Positions 52,158 through 61,643 of a stretch of 64,000 nucleotides of DNA are shown here, in pieces. This stretch comes from Ferrovibrio sp. MS7. GTDB taxonomy: Bacteria; Pseudomonadota; Alphaproteobacteria; Ferrovibrionales; Ferrovibrionaceae. Both the position numbers and the translations under genes were made by a program. The number at the start of each line of letters is the position of its first letter. Within the stretch, counting starts at the first letter, position 1. The notes beneath the pieces are model-generated. The model was not told the DNA's origin. It did no database searches and saw only the letters and a list, made by a program, of their open reading frames with translations. Location of the stretch: NCBI RefSeq assembly GCF_038404985.1, contig NZ_JBBKBA010000002.1, forward strand, positions 310,001 to 374,000, given 5' to 3'.

Positions 52158-54262
52158 ATATCCGCACTGCGGCTGCGCGGGAAGCGCAGTGTCACCTTGG
52201 TGCCACTGCCCTCGCGGCTATCGATGGTGAGCGATCCCTGGTGCAGCCGCATCAGCGACTGCACCAACGGCAGGCCGAGGCCGGCACCGCCATAGCTCTT
52301 GGAGAGATGGTGGTGCAACTGCACGAACGGCTCCAGTGCGCGCGGCACGTCCTCGCGCTTCATGCCGATGCCGGTATCGCGCACCCAGATGGCGAAGCGG
52401 CCATCGTCCTCGACTTCCGCGCCGAGCGTGACGCTGCCCCCGGCCGGCGTGAATTTCAGCGCATTGGACAGCAGGTTCAGCAGCATCTGCCGCAAGGCGC
52501 GAATATCAGCGCGGAGATAAGGCAAGCCATCGGGCAATTCCGCCACCAGCGCCACGTTGCTCTCCTCGGCCTTGTCGCGCAGCATGCGCAGTACGGCATG
52601 GTATTGCTCGTAGATATCGACTTCCTCTTCAGTCAATTCGACGCGACCGGCCTCGATGCGGGTATGATCCAGCAGGTCGTTGACCAGGCTGAGCAGATGC
52701 TTGCCGCTGGCCAGGATGTCGGCGGCATATTCCTTGTAGCGGCCATCGCCGAGCTTACCGAACAATTCACCGGTAAGGATTTCTGAAAAGCCGATGATGG
52801 CGTTGAGCGGCGTGCGCAATTCGTGGCTCATATTGCCGAGAAAAGCGGTCTTGGCCTGGTTCGCCGCCTCGGCTTCGCCCTTGGCCTGCTTCAGCGCATC
52901 AATCACACGCTTGAGCCGTTCGGAATCACGATTCACGCGCTGGATGACACGATTGTACTGCAAGGCGATCGGCTCCACCTCGGAACCAATCACCACGTTG
53001 ACCGGCGCATCGAAGCGGCCTTCAACGCGGTGGCGCTCCATGTCGTTGACCAGATCGAGCATCGCCGAGGTGGCGCCATGCTCGGCCTGATTCAAGCCGG
53101 CCTGCTCGGCCTCCGGCGAGACGCGCAGGGGATGGAAGCGGTTGATGATCTTGAGCCCCACATAGGCCAGGCCGAAGCAATAGACCGCAGCCGCAGCACA
53201 GCCGAGAAGCTGGATGCCGAACTGGCTGATGCGGTCATGCTGCACGGGCCAATTGGCCGGATCACCAAACAAAGCCACGGCCAGCGTGCCCCAGATGCCG
53301 GCGCCGAGATGCGCCGGGACGGCGCCGACTGCATCGTCGATGCGCAGCCGCTCCAGCCATTCGCCGAGCAGGATCGCCACCACGGCGCCAACACCGCCGA
53401 TGATCACAGCGGCCAAAGCCGAGGTGTCATGGCAATTGGCAGTAATGGCGACGAGGCCGGCCAGCGTGCCATTAAGGAAATCCTCGACGCGCGGCAGCGG
53501 ATACATCAGCCGCGAGGCGATCAGCCCGGCAACGCCGCCGGCGCAGCCGCCCAACGTGGTGTTGATCAGCACACTTGGCACATCCGCCGACATCGCAAGC
53601 GTGCTGCCGCCGTTGAAGCCGAACCAGCCGAACCACAGCAGCATGACGCCGAGAGTGGACATGGTGAGGTCATGGCCGCGGATCATCGCCACGCCCTTCT
53701 TGAACCGGCCCATGCGCGGACCGATCACCAGCACGGCGGCCAGCGACACCCAGCCGCCGACCGAGTGCACCACTGTGGAGCCGGCGAAATCGATGAAGCC
53801 GAGCTTGACCAGCCAGCCAGCCTCGCCGCCAAGCTGGCCGTTATTCCAGGCCCAATGGCCAAAGACCGGGTAGATCAGGCCGGAGATGATGACCGTGATG
53901 ATGACATAGGAACTGAACGCCACGCGCTCGGCCACCGCGCCGGAAACGATGGTAGCTGCCGTGCCGCAGAACATGAGCTGAAACAGCAGGAAGCCGCCGA
54001 TCGAGGCATCCTGGCGGGCGTCATACATCCAGGCAGAAGCACCGACCCAGCCGTTCTGGCTGATGCCGAACATCAAGGCGAAACCACACATCCAGAACAG
54101 CAGGCCGGCGATGCAGAAATCGACCAGGTTTTTCAACGCCACGTTGATGCTGTTCTTGGCCCGGACAAAGCCGCTTTCCAGACAGCAGAAACCGGCCTGC
54201 ATGACAAAAATCATGCAGGTGGCCACCATGATCCAGACAAGGTCTACGCGTTCTATGGACAT
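52154..54262 (-). CDS. Ammonium transporter-histidine kinase fusion (ammonium sensor)
   Basis: A 702-residue fusion. Residues 1 to about 395 are a full Amt domain of about eleven helices, with [17 protein letters not shown] (Asp160/His168 equivalents) and [12 protein letters not shown] (the second pore histidine). A linker of about 60 residues leads to a kinase: H box [21 protein letters not shown] box [13 protein letters not shown]1 DTGIGM and G2 [10 protein letters not shown]. Fusions such as Ks-Amt5 of Kuenenia stuttgartiensis signal ammonium across the membrane. The match in layout suggests the same here. No response regulator is adjacent. ATG 54262 (MSIERVDL) starts helix 1; the 54301 start is less likely. 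Confidence 0.88.
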   Translation of the reverse strand: MSIERVDLVWIMVATCMIFVMQAGFCCLESGFVRAKNSINVALKNLVDFCIAGLLFWMCGFALMFGISQNGWVGASAWMYDARQDASIGGFLLFQLMFCGTAATIVSGAVAERVAFSSYVIITVIISGLIYPVFGHWAWNNGQLGGEAGWLVKLGFIDFAGSTVVHSVGGWVSLAAVLVIGPRMGRFKKGVAMIRGHDLTMSTLGVMLLWFGWFGFNGGSTLAMSADVPSVLINTTLGGCAGGVAGLIASRLMYPLPRVEDFLNGTLAGLVAITANCHDTSALAAVIIGGVGAVVAILLGEWLERLRIDDAVGAVPAHLGAGIWGTLAVALFGDPANWPVQHDRISQFGIQLLGCAAAAVYCFGLAYVGLKIINRFHPLRVSPEAEQAGLNQAEHGATSAMLDLVNDMERHRVEGRFDAPVNVVIGSEVEPIALQYNRVIQRVNRDSERLKRVIDALKQAKGEAEAANQAKTAFLGNMSHELRTPLNAIIGFSEILTGELFGKLGDGRYKEYAADILASGKHLLSLVNDLLDHTRIEAGRVELTEEEVDIYEQYHAVLRMLRDKAEESNVALVAELPDGLPYLRADIRALRQMLLNLLSNALKFTPAGGSVTLGAEVEDDGRFAIWVRDTGIGMKREDVPRALEPFVQLHHHLSKSYGGAGLGLPLVQSLMRLHQGSLTIDSREGSGTKVTLRFPRSRSADI

Positions 54263-54288
54263 GAATTCCGGGGGAGACCGAACACAAC

Positions 54289-54302
54289 CTTGCTTAAGCA
54301 AG
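54289..54302. promoter_or_regulatory. Perfect 14-bp palindrome upstream of the Amt-kinase gene
   Basis: cttgcttaagcaag is a perfect palindrome 27 bases upstream of the Amt-kinase ATG. The rest of the 216-base divergent gap holds a second inverted repeat, ggctaa-aaa-ttagcc (54373-54387). Either could be an operator; the binding protein is unknown. Confidence 0.4.
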
Positions 54303-54478
54303 AGGCATACCAGTGCTAAACCCGCGATATTCGGCCCAATGTGGCGGCAAGCGGCCTTGCCTTAGGCATGATGGCTAAAAATTAGCCGAAACCGGGGTGT
54401 TGGCATTTCCCCTGCGGCGCATTATGTCAGAGACCACGCAAAAAACGGCCACCAGAGCCTTTATCGGACCGCAGCATC

Positions 54479-55432
54479 ATGGAACCCATCAGCCTGAATC
54501 TCGGCGGCACCCCCGCCGCTCCCGCCGCCGCCCCGGGCGCTTCTCCGGCTGGGGATCTGGTGAAGGAAATCGATATCTCCACCTTCATGCAGGATGTGGT
54601 GCAGGCTTCGATGAAGCAGCCGGTGCTGGTGGATTTCTGGGCGCCGTGGTGCGGCCCCTGCAAGCAACTGGGCCCGGCGCTGGAAAAGGCCGCCGTGGCT
54701 GCCAAGGGCAAGTTCAAGCTGGTGAAGGTCAATATCGACGACCCGCGCAATCAGCCGCTGGCGCAGCAGTTGCGCATCCAGTCGATCCCGGCGGTCTATG
54801 CCTTTTCCAAGGGCCAGCCGGTGGATGGCTTTGTCGGCGCCCTGCCCGACAGCCAGTTGAAGAAGTTCATTGAGCAGGTGGTCGGCGAGGCGGTGGGCGA
54901 CAGCGAAGCCGTGCAGCTGATTGAGGCTGGCAAGGCGGCGCTGGCGGCCCAGGACTGGGCGGCAGCCGGCGAAGCCTTCTCCGGCGCGCTCGGCGAGGAA
55001 GCCGAGAATCCGGCAGCGCTGGGTGGCCTGGCCCGCGCCATGGTCGGCCTGGGTGAACTGGAAGCGGTGGACGAAATCCTCGCCCAGGTGCCACCGGCGC
55101 ATGAGAATCATCCCGATGTTGCCTCGGCGCGCTCGGCGCTGCAGCTCGCGCGCGAAAGCGCCGGTGCCGCCGGTGAACTGGCTGGCCTGGAAGCCGCCGT
55201 CAACGCCGATCCGAAGAACCATCAGGCGCGCTATGACTATGCGCTGGCGCTGCTTGGCGATAACCGCCAGGGCGATGCGCTGGACCAGTTGCTCGAGCTG
55301 GTGAAGCTTGACCGCAAATGGAACGATGAGGCGGCGCGCAAGCAGTTGGTGAAGATCTTCGAGGCGCTTGGCCCGATGGACCCGCTGGTGGTGGACGCCC
55401 GCCGCCGCCTTTCCTCGATCCTGTTCGCCTGA
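54479..55432 (+). CDS. cnoX: Thioredoxin-TPR co-chaperone CnoX (YbbN)
   Basis: A 317-residue protein: a thioredoxin domain at about residues 28-135 with an intact WCGPC active site in VDFWAPWCGPCKQLGPALEK, then a TPR-like helical domain (AVQLIEAGKAALAAQDWAAA onward). CnoX holds unfolding proteins for GroEL and DnaK; the E. coli version has lost the redox cysteines, while alphaproteobacterial versions such as that of Caulobacter keep them and add thiol oxidoreduction. It heads a tight run of small genes that are probably cotranscribed. An Ala/Pro-rich stretch precedes the fold. Confidence 0.92.
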   Translation: MEPISLNLGGTPAAPAAAPGASPAGDLVKEIDISTFMQDVVQASMKQPVLVDFWAPWCGPCKQLGPALEKAAVAAKGKFKLVKVNIDDPRNQPLAQQLRIQSIPAVYAFSKGQPVDGFVGALPDSQLKKFIEQVVGEAVGDSEAVQLIEAGKAALAAQDWAAAGEAFSGALGEEAENPAALGGLARAMVGLGELEAVDEILAQVPPAHENHPDVASARSALQLARESAGAAGELAGLEAAVNADPKNHQARYDYALALLGDNRQGDALDQLLELVKLDRKWNDEAARKQLVKIFEALGPMDPLVVDARRRLSSILFA

Positions 55433-55442
55433 CGCCCGCGGC

Positions 55443-56111
55443 ATGGCGGACCAGGAGCCGGAAATCACCGACATCGCCGCGCTCGACGGCACCATACCAA
55501 TCTTTCCGCTTACCGGTGTGCTGCTGCTACCGCGCGGCATGCTGCCGCTCAACATCTTCGAGCCGCGCTACCTGGCGATGACGCGGGATGCCCTGGCAGG
55601 CTCGAAGCTGATTGGTATGATCCAGCCGCAAGAAGCCTTCAGCCGCGAGGCCAAGCCGCCGGTCTACCGCATCGGCTGTTTGGGCCGCATCAACGCCTCG
55701 GTCGATACCGAGGATGGCCGCGTGCTGATCACGCTCAGAGGCGTCTGCCGCTTCGCCGTGGCGAATGAACAAGCGATGACCGAGCCCTACCGTCAGGTGA
55801 CCGCGGATTACGCGCCCTTCGCCAGCGACCTGGCCTCGGCGCCAAACGGCCAGATCGACCGCCAGCGCCTGGTCAATGCCTTGCGCGGCTATCTCGAACG
55901 CCAGAACCTGCCCGCCGACTGGCCTTCCATCGCGGCGGCGAATGACGAAGTACTGGTGCATTCGCTGGCCATGCTCTGCCCCTTCGCGCCGAGCGAAAAG
56001 CAGGCGCTGCTGGAAGCGGAAAGCTTTGCCGCGCGCGGCGCCCTGCTCACTGCCTTGCTGGAAATGGCGCTGCTGGAGCGCCCAGACAGCAGCACGAGTC
56101 GGTTTAATTAA
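55443..56111 (+). CDS. Stand-alone LON substrate-binding domain protein
   Basis: A 222-residue protein with only the N-terminal domain of Lon protease: IPIFPLTGVLLLPRGMLPLN at about residues 21-40, then IFEPRYLAMTRDALAG and a C-terminal helical bundle (NLPADWPSIAAANDEVLVHS). No ATPase or protease domain follows, so it is not Lon. Stand-alone members are widespread in alphaproteobacteria next to CnoX and are suspected of substrate handling; the function is unproven. It starts ten bases after cnoX. Confidence 0.9.
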   Translation: MADQEPEITDIAALDGTIPIFPLTGVLLLPRGMLPLNIFEPRYLAMTRDALAGSKLIGMIQPQEAFSREAKPPVYRIGCLGRINASVDTEDGRVLITLRGVCRFAVANEQAMTEPYRQVTADYAPFASDLASAPNGQIDRQRLVNALRGYLERQNLPADWPSIAAANDEVLVHSLAMLCPFAPSEKQALLEAESFAARGALLTALLEMALLERPDSSTSRFN

Positions 56112-56140
56112 TTGGCCGCTTCAACTGACGGGAACACGCC

Positions 56141-56341
56141 ATGTCGGAAACACCCCAGACCACGCCTGCCCCGGTCGACCCCAAGCTGCTGGAACTGCTG
56201 GTCTGCCCGCTGACCAAGACCACCCTGCGCTATGACCGCGAAGCCAATGAACTGGTGAGCGAGAAGGCGCGACTGGCCTTCCCGATCCGCGACGGCATTC
56301 CGATCATGCTGGTGGACGAGGCCCGCCAGATCGAGGGCTGA
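56141..56341 (+). CDS. Trm112/UPF0434 family small protein (YcaR-like)
   Basis: A 66-residue protein matching the YcaR/UPF0434 family: [20 protein letters not shown] followed by [20 protein letters not shown] and a VDEARQI tail. Only one Cys of the zinc motif remains (VCPLTKT), as is common in this group. Related proteins support methyltransferases or act near lipid A genes; the role here is unknown. It lies between the LON-domain gene and the DUF971 gene in one run. Confidence 0.9.
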   Translation: MSETPQTTPAPVDPKLLELLVCPLTKTTLRYDREANELVSEKARLAFPIRDGIPIMLVDEARQIEG

Positions 56342-56346
56342 AAACC

Positions 56347-56736
56347 GTGGACCAGTCTTCCCCCTATACCCTCGCCGGGCGCCCGGCCTGCACCGAATTG
56401 CGGCTGAAGTCGCAGGAGAAGGTGCTGGAAGTCGATTACGCCAATGGCAAGTCATTCCGCTTCACGGCGGAATTCCTCCGCGTGGAAAGCCCATCCGCGG
56501 AAGTGCAGGGCCACGGCCCGCATCAGCGCACCTATATCGGCGGCCGGCGCCATGTGAACATCATCGCCATCGAGCCGGTGGGCACCTATGCCGTGCGGCT
56601 GAAATTCGACGACCTGCACGATACCGGCATCTATAGCTGGGAATATTTCTACGACCGCGGCTACGACCAGGACGAACTCTGGGCGCGGTATCTGGCGGCG
56701 CTGGAAGAACGCGGCCTCAAGCGCGACCCGCGCTGA
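56347..56736 (+). CDS. DUF971/GBBH-like beta-hydroxylase N-terminal domain protein
   Basis: A 129-residue protein of the DUF971 family: CTELRLKSQEKVLEVDYANG, SFRFTAEFLRVESPSAEVQG and DDLHDTGIYSWEYFYDRG are its conserved blocks. The same fold forms the N-terminal domain of gamma-butyrobetaine hydroxylases; stand-alone members are linked to iron-sulfur or iron delivery by context in some genomes. The start is GTG 56347, five bases after the Trm112-like stop. No ribosome-binding site is prominent. Confidence 0.88.
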   Translation: MDQSSPYTLAGRPACTELRLKSQEKVLEVDYANGKSFRFTAEFLRVESPSAEVQGHGPHQRTYIGGRRHVNIIAIEPVGTYAVRLKFDDLHDTGIYSWEYFYDRGYDQDELWARYLAALEERGLKRDPR

Positions 56737-56741
56737 TTTTT

Positions 56742-57983
56742 CTAAAGCGCCCGCCCCTGCAGCAGCTTCGGCAACTTGCCGACATCGCCCATGGCATGGC
56801 GCATGAAGAAGGTCTTGGCCGGCTTCAGCCGCTCGACCAGGCCAAGCCCCAGGTCGCGCGCCAGTTTCACCGGCGCGATATCGTTTGAGAACAGCCGCGT
56901 CAGCCCATCGGTCACCGCCGACAACACGGCGGTATCGACGCGGCGCCAGTTCTCGTAAGACTCCAGCACATCCTGCTGCCCCGGATCGAGGCCGACGCGT
57001 CGTGCCGTCACCACCGCTTCGACCAGGGCGGCAACATCGCGCAGCCCAAGATTGAGGCCCTGGCCGGCAATCGGATGGATGCCATGGGCGGCATCGCCGA
57101 CCAGCGCAAGGCGATGATCAATATAGCGTTCGGCATGCACGAAGGTGAGCGGATAGGACCAGCGTGGGCCGGTCACGGCCAGTGTGCCGAAATGATCGCC
57201 GAAGCGTTGCCGCATCTCCGCGACGAAGGCGACATCATCAAGCGCCAGGATCGCCTTGGCGCGTTCCGGCGGCTCGGTCCAGACCAGGGAGGAGCGGTGT
57301 CGGCCCTCAGCATCATCGGTCATCGGCAGGATGGCGAAGGGACCGGCCGGCAGGAAACGCTCCTGCGCCACACCATGATGCGGCTTCTCATGACGCACAG
57401 TGCAGACGATGCCGGTCTGGGCATAGCTCCATTCCATTGCCTTGATACCAGCCTGCTGGCGCATGAACGATTGCCGGCCATCGGCACCGACCACCAGCCG
57501 GGCGCGCACCTCTCTGCCATCGCCAAGCGTCAGCCGTGCCGGCGCGCCGGAGCCGGGCTGACCGCGTTCCACCATCGCCACACCCAGCGGTGCCAGCAGC
57601 CGGGCTTTGGGCAATTCGGCCAGGGCCGCCTGCTGGGCGGCGCGCATGACGCGGTTTTCCACCAGCCAGCCGAACGGGTCCTCGCCCAGCGCCTTGTGGT
57701 CGTAATGCACGAAAAGCGGCGAGTCGCCGTCCGAAACGCGGATATCCCACATCGGCTGGGCTTCGCTGACATGCTGCCACAGGCCGATGGCCGCCAGCAT
57801 ACGCTGGGAGGCGAGCGCGATGGCCGAGACGCGGCCATCGAAGCCGGCATTCAGCGCCCGGGCCGGGTCCTCGCGGTCGATCAGCAGGGTATCGACGCCG
57901 TGGCGCGCCAGGGCAATGCCCAGCGTCAGCCCGGCCAGGCCGCCGCCGACAATTGCCACTTCCGTCTGGATGATTTCAGCCAT
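56742..57983 (-). CDS. FAD-dependent UbiH/UbiF-family hydroxylase (ubiquinone biosynthesis)
   Basis: A 413-residue flavoprotein monooxygenase. The ADP-binding Rossmann loop is VAIVGGGLAGLTLGIALARH, DG motif VVGADGRQS, and GDAAHGIHPIAGQGLNLGLR is the third FAD motif shared by UbiH, UbiF, UbiI and UbiL. It should hydroxylate the ubiquinone ring, but which position cannot be told from sequence. It is convergent with the DUF971 gene at 5 bases and divergent from the DUF1194 gene. Confidence 0.9.
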   Translation of the reverse strand: MAEIIQTEVAIVGGGLAGLTLGIALARHGVDTLLIDREDPARALNAGFDGRVSAIALASQRMLAAIGLWQHVSEAQPMWDIRVSDGDSPLFVHYDHKALGEDPFGWLVENRVMRAAQQAALAELPKARLLAPLGVAMVERGQPGSGAPARLTLGDGREVRARLVVGADGRQSFMRQQAGIKAMEWSYAQTGIVCTVRHEKPHHGVAQERFLPAGPFAILPMTDDAEGRHRSSLVWTEPPERAKAILALDDVAFVAEMRQRFGDHFGTLAVTGPRWSYPLTFVHAERYIDHRLALVGDAAHGIHPIAGQGLNLGLRDVAALVEAVVTARRVGLDPGQQDVLESYENWRRVDTAVLSAVTDGLTRLFSNDIAPVKLARDLGLGLVERLKPAKTFFMRHAMGDVGKLPKLLQGRAL

Positions 57984-58081
57984 GACACGATTTTAGCCCC
58001 GGCAGCGGTCCTGTTCCAGGCATGGCCGGCGCGGCAAATGGTCATGGACGCCTGGGCTGGGCCGGGTATAGACTCCGAGTC

Positions 58082-58954
58082 ATGCAGTGGCGATGGCTTG
58101 CGATTTTATCCCTGGCGTTGCTTGCGCCGGGTTTCCTCCTTCCCTCCGCCGCCTGGGCGGCAGGGGAGAAGTTGGCCGTCGACCTGGAACTGCTGCTCGC
58201 CATCGACATCTCCGGCAGCGTCGATCCCGATGAGGCCAAATTACAGCGCGAAGGCTATGCCAAGGCCCTGGTCGATCCCCAGGTGGTAAAGGCCATCGGC
58301 AGCGGTATCCATGGCCGCATCGCGATTTCCTATTTCGAATGGGCCGACGCCTATACCGAGAATACCGTGCTGGACTGGACGGTGATCAGCGATATGGCCA
58401 GCGCCAAGGTGGTGGCAGCCAAGCTGCTGGAAGTGCCGATCCGCATCGGCCGGCGCACCAGCATCAGCGGCGCCATCAACGCGGCCATCCCGCGCTTCAA
58501 GGCCTCGCCCTACCAGGGCCTGCGCAAAGTGCTGGATATCTCCGGCGACGGCCCGAACAATGCCGGCGACCCGGTGGACCTGGCGCGCGACAAGGCGCTG
58601 GCCCAGGGCATCGTGATCAACGGCCTGCCGATCATTAACGACCGGCCCAATCCCTGGGGCATGCCGGTGATGGAAGACCTGGACCGCTATTACGAGGGCT
58701 GTGTGATCGGCGGCCCTGGCTCCTTCGTGGTGGTAGCGGAGAGTTTCGATACCTTCCATGAGGCGGTACGGCGCAAGCTGGTGCTCGAAATTGCATCTGC
58801 TCCCATCGTGCCCCGGCAATGGGGCCAAGCCGGCCCGCCGGTGCGTTTGCAGCACCCATTACAATTTGCCCAGGGCGCTTACCGCTACCCCAAGGGCTGC
58901 GATGCCGGTGAACGCCAGAGCCAGGAATTCTGGCGCCGCCGCTTCGACCAGTAA
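58082..58954 (+). CDS. Secreted DUF1194 von Willebrand A-like protein
   Basis: A 290-residue exported protein. The signal peptide is MQWRWLAILSLALLAPGFLL with cleavage near WAAG. The mature part begins VDLELLLAIDISGSVDPDEA, a MIDAS metal site DxSxS, as in von Willebrand A domains. RKVLDISGDGPNNAGDPVDL and GGPGSFVVVAESFDTFHEAV are conserved in DUF1194. It probably binds a partner through a metal ion; function unknown. ATG 58082 is chosen because the earlier in-frame start lacks a signal-like start. Confidence 0.85.
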   Translation: MQWRWLAILSLALLAPGFLLPSAAWAAGEKLAVDLELLLAIDISGSVDPDEAKLQREGYAKALVDPQVVKAIGSGIHGRIAISYFEWADAYTENTVLDWTVISDMASAKVVAAKLLEVPIRIGRRTSISGAINAAIPRFKASPYQGLRKVLDISGDGPNNAGDPVDLARDKALAQGIVINGLPIINDRPNPWGMPVMEDLDRYYEGCVIGGPGSFVVVAESFDTFHEAVRRKLVLEIASAPIVPRQWGQAGPPVRLQHPLQFAQGAYRYPKGCDAGERQSQEFWRRRFDQ

Positions 58955-58960
58955 CCCCCT

Positions 58961-59008
58961 AAATTCCGCCCCTAAACCCCTGGCCCGCCTTGGCGCGGGC
59001 GGAATTTT
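58961..59008 (+). terminator. Inverted repeat/terminator between the DUF1194 gene and glpX
   Basis: An eleven-base perfect inverted repeat aaattccgccc (58961-58971) and gggcggaattt (58997-59007) with one more T after. An inner gcccgc/gcgggc pairing competes with part of the right arm. The four T at 59005-59008 fit a weak intrinsic terminator or an attenuator before glpX. Confidence 0.5.
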
Positions 59009-59055
59009 GCCGTATTTCCAGGCGACAAGAACGAAGCCCGAGAATGGAGTGCCCG

Positions 59056-60021
59056 ATGCCGAGCCCGTTTGCCCGCGCCGATTTCCCCTTTGCCCTGCGG
59101 CATGTGACCGAAGCGGCAGCCGTTGCGGCCCATGACTGGGTTGGCCGTAGCGAAAAGGAAGCGGGCGATGGCGCCGCTGTCGAGGCGATGCGCAAGGCGC
59201 TGGGCGATATCAACATCAATGCGGTGGTGATGATCGGCGAGGGCGAGAAGGACAACGCCCCCCTGCTCTATCGCGGCGAACGCATCGGCAAGGGTGAACC
59301 GGAAATCGAAATCGCCGTGGACCCCATCGAGGGCACCACCAACATGGCCAACGGCGTCGATAATTCCATGGCGGTGATGGCCCTGGCGCCGCGCGGCGCC
59401 ATGTTCGACCTCGGCCCCAGCTTCTACATGGACAAGCTGGTGCTGCCCGCCGCCGCCAAAGGCAAGGTGGATCCGACCTGGCCGGTTAAGCGCAAGCTGG
59501 AGGCACTGGCCGAAGCCCTGAACAAGCCGGTGCGTGAGTTGCGCATCTTCGTGCTGAACCGCAAGCGGCACCATGCCATGATCAAGGAAATCCATGCCGC
59601 CGGCGCGCGCACCATGCTGCAGGAGAATGGCGACGTGGCCGGCGCCTTCATGGCGGTGGACGGCGGCAGCAACGTGGATGCACTGTTTGGTACCGGTGGC
59701 TCTCCGGAAGGCGTCATCACCGCGATCTTCGCCCGCGCCATGGGCGGCGAATTCTTTGGCCGCGTCGATCCGCAGAGCGAAGACGAGGCCGCCAAGGTGA
59801 AGGAATTCGGCCTCGACAGCAGCCGCTGGCTTTCGGGCCAGGAACTGGTGAAAAGCGACGATGCCATCTTCATCGCCACCGGCATCAACAGCGGCCCACT
59901 TTGCCGCGGCGTGCAGATCCATCGCGGCATCGTGCGGCTGCACACCGTGATCCTGATGGCTGCCACCCAGGCGCGGCACGATCTGGTCAGCCAGTTGCGC
60001 CCCAACCCGTCGCACCAATGA
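59056..60021 (+). CDS. glpX: Class II fructose-1,6-bisphosphatase GlpX
   Basis: A 321-residue class II enzyme that hydrolyses fructose-1,6-bisphosphate in gluconeogenesis, with an Mg-binding site in VDPIEGTTNMANG and VVMIGEGEKDNAPLL. KRHHAMIKEIHAAGARTMLQ and VDALFGTGGSPEGVITAIF are conserved. ATG 59056 (MPSPFAR) is chosen since GGAG lies six bases before it; ATG 59044 adds four residues. It overlaps pgm by four bases, forming glpX-pgm-pgi. Confidence 0.94.
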   Translation: MPSPFARADFPFALRHVTEAAAVAAHDWVGRSEKEAGDGAAVEAMRKALGDININAVVMIGEGEKDNAPLLYRGERIGKGEPEIEIAVDPIEGTTNMANGVDNSMAVMALAPRGAMFDLGPSFYMDKLVLPAAAKGKVDPTWPVKRKLEALAEALNKPVRELRIFVLNRKRHHAMIKEIHAAGARTMLQENGDVAGAFMAVDGGSNVDALFGTGGSPEGVITAIFARAMGGEFFGRVDPQSEDEAAKVKEFGLDSSRWLSGQELVKSDDAIFIATGINSGPLCRGVQIHRGIVRLHTVILMAATQARHDLVSQLRPNPSHQ

Positions 60022-61640
60022 ACATCCGCAGCGTCGCATTGCAGCCCTTTGCCGGGCAGAAGCCAGGCACGTCTGGCCTGCGCAAAAAGGTGCGCGAATT
60101 CCAACAGCCGGGCTATCTCGAAGCCTTCGTGCAGTCGCTGTTCGATACTCGGGCCGATCTCAAGGGCGGCACACTGGCGCTTGGCGGCGATGGCCGCTAC
60201 TTCAACCGCGAAGCCGTGCAGATCATCCTGCGGCTGGCGGCGGCGAATGGCGTGGCGCATGTGCTGCTCGGCCAGGGCGGCCTGCTCTCGACGCCGGCAG
60301 CTTCCGCCGTGATCCGCGCCCATGATGCCCAGGGCGGCATTGTGCTTTCGGCCAGCCACAATCCTGGCGGCCCGCACGGCGACTTCGGCATCAAATATAA
60401 TATCGGCAATGGCGGCCCGGCGCCGGAAGCGGTGACGGAAGCGATCTATCGCCGCAGCCAGGAAATCGACCGCTATCTCACCATCGACGCCGCCGATATC
60501 GACCTCGACCGTCTCGGCGCGGCCACGCTCGGCGGCATGCGCATCTCGATCATCGACCCGGTGGCCGATCATGCCGCGCTGCTGCAGACGCTGTTCGATT
60601 TCGATGCCATCCGCGACCTGCTGCATTCCGGCTTCCGCATGCGTTTCGACGGCATGCATGCCGTGACCGGCCCCTATGCCCGCCGTGTCCTTGTGGACAT
60701 GCTGGGGGCGCCGGAAAGCCTGCTGCTCAACGCGGTGCCGCTGCCGGATTTCGGCGGTGGCCATCCCGATCCCAATCCCGCCCATGCCGAAGAGCTGGTG
60801 GGCCTGATGCCAGGCCTGGATTTCGGCGCCGCCTCGGATGGCGATGGCGACCGCAACATGATTCTCGGCCCCGGCATTGCAGTGAGCCCTTCCGACAGCC
60901 TGGCGGTGCTCGCCGCCAATGCGACGCTGGCGCCGGGCTATGCTGCAGGCATTGCCGGCATTGCCCGCTCGATGCCGACCAGTCGCGCCGCCGATGCCGT
61001 GGCGAAGCAGCTCGGCCTTCCCTGTTTCGAGACGCCGACCGGCTGGAAATTCTTTGGCAACCTGCTGGACGCCGGCCGCATCACCTTATGCGGCGAGGAA
61101 AGCTACGGCACCTCGTCGAACCATGTGCGCGAGAAGGATGGGCTCTGGGCCGTATTGTTCTGGCTCAACCTGCTGGCCAAGCGGCGTGAGCCGGTGGCGA
61201 ATATCCTGGCGCAGCATTGGCGGCAATTTGGCCGGCATTATTATTCACGCCACGATTACGAGGCGGTGGAGACCGCCACGGCGCAGGCAGCGATGGCCGA
61301 TCTTGCCAAGGCACTGCCCGGCCTGGTCGGGCGCTCGATTGACGGCATGGCGATCACCCAGGCCGATGACTTCGCCTATACCGATCCCATCGATGGCAGC
61401 GTTTCCAAGGCTCAAGGGCTGCGCGTGATCTGCGGTGAGGCGGCGCGCGTCATCGCCCGCCTTTCCGGCACCGGTACTGAAGGGGCCACGGTGCGGCTCT
61501 ATTTTGAACGCTTCGAGGCCGACCCTGCACGCCAACATGATGATGTGCAGGCCCGCCTGAAACCGCTGATCGATTTTGCTGAAAGCCAGCTTGGCCTACG
61601 CCGCCGCAGCGGCCGGGCCGGCCCCGATGTGGTGACCTGA
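60018..61640 (+). CDS. pgm: Alpha-D-glucose phosphate-specific phosphoglucomutase Pgm
   Basis: A 540-residue enzyme that interconverts glucose-1-phosphate and glucose-6-phosphate. The active serine is in GIVLSASHNPGGPHGDFGIK, the metal site is ASDGDGDRNMIL, and sugar binding is in CGEESYGTSSNHVREKDGLW. It opens with QPFAGQKPGTSGLRKKVREF, typical of PGM1-like bacterial enzymes. It overlaps glpX (ATGA) and is followed three bases later by pgi, so the three genes form one operon feeding glycogen or polysaccharide precursors. Confidence 0.95.
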   Translation: MNIRSVALQPFAGQKPGTSGLRKKVREFQQPGYLEAFVQSLFDTRADLKGGTLALGGDGRYFNREAVQIILRLAAANGVAHVLLGQGGLLSTPAASAVIRAHDAQGGIVLSASHNPGGPHGDFGIKYNIGNGGPAPEAVTEAIYRRSQEIDRYLTIDAADIDLDRLGAATLGGMRISIIDPVADHAALLQTLFDFDAIRDLLHSGFRMRFDGMHAVTGPYARRVLVDMLGAPESLLLNAVPLPDFGGGHPDPNPAHAEELVGLMPGLDFGAASDGDGDRNMILGPGIAVSPSDSLAVLAANATLAPGYAAGIAGIARSMPTSRAADAVAKQLGLPCFETPTGWKFFGNLLDAGRITLCGEESYGTSSNHVREKDGLWAVLFWLNLLAKRREPVANILAQHWRQFGRHYYSRHDYEAVETATAQAAMADLAKALPGLVGRSIDGMAITQADDFAYTDPIDGSVSKAQGLRVICGEAARVIARLSGTGTEGATVRLYFERFEADPARQHDDVQARLKPLIDFAESQLGLRRRSGRAGPDVVT

Positions 61641-61643
61641 CCC

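Noticed and set aside
54401-54417. Sigma-54-like -24/-12 element (GG-N10-GC) upstream of cnoX
   Set aside because: The spacing fits, but the -12 reads CTGC rather than TTGC and no enhancer-binding site or relevant regulator is seen. A chance match is likely in a GC-rich gap.
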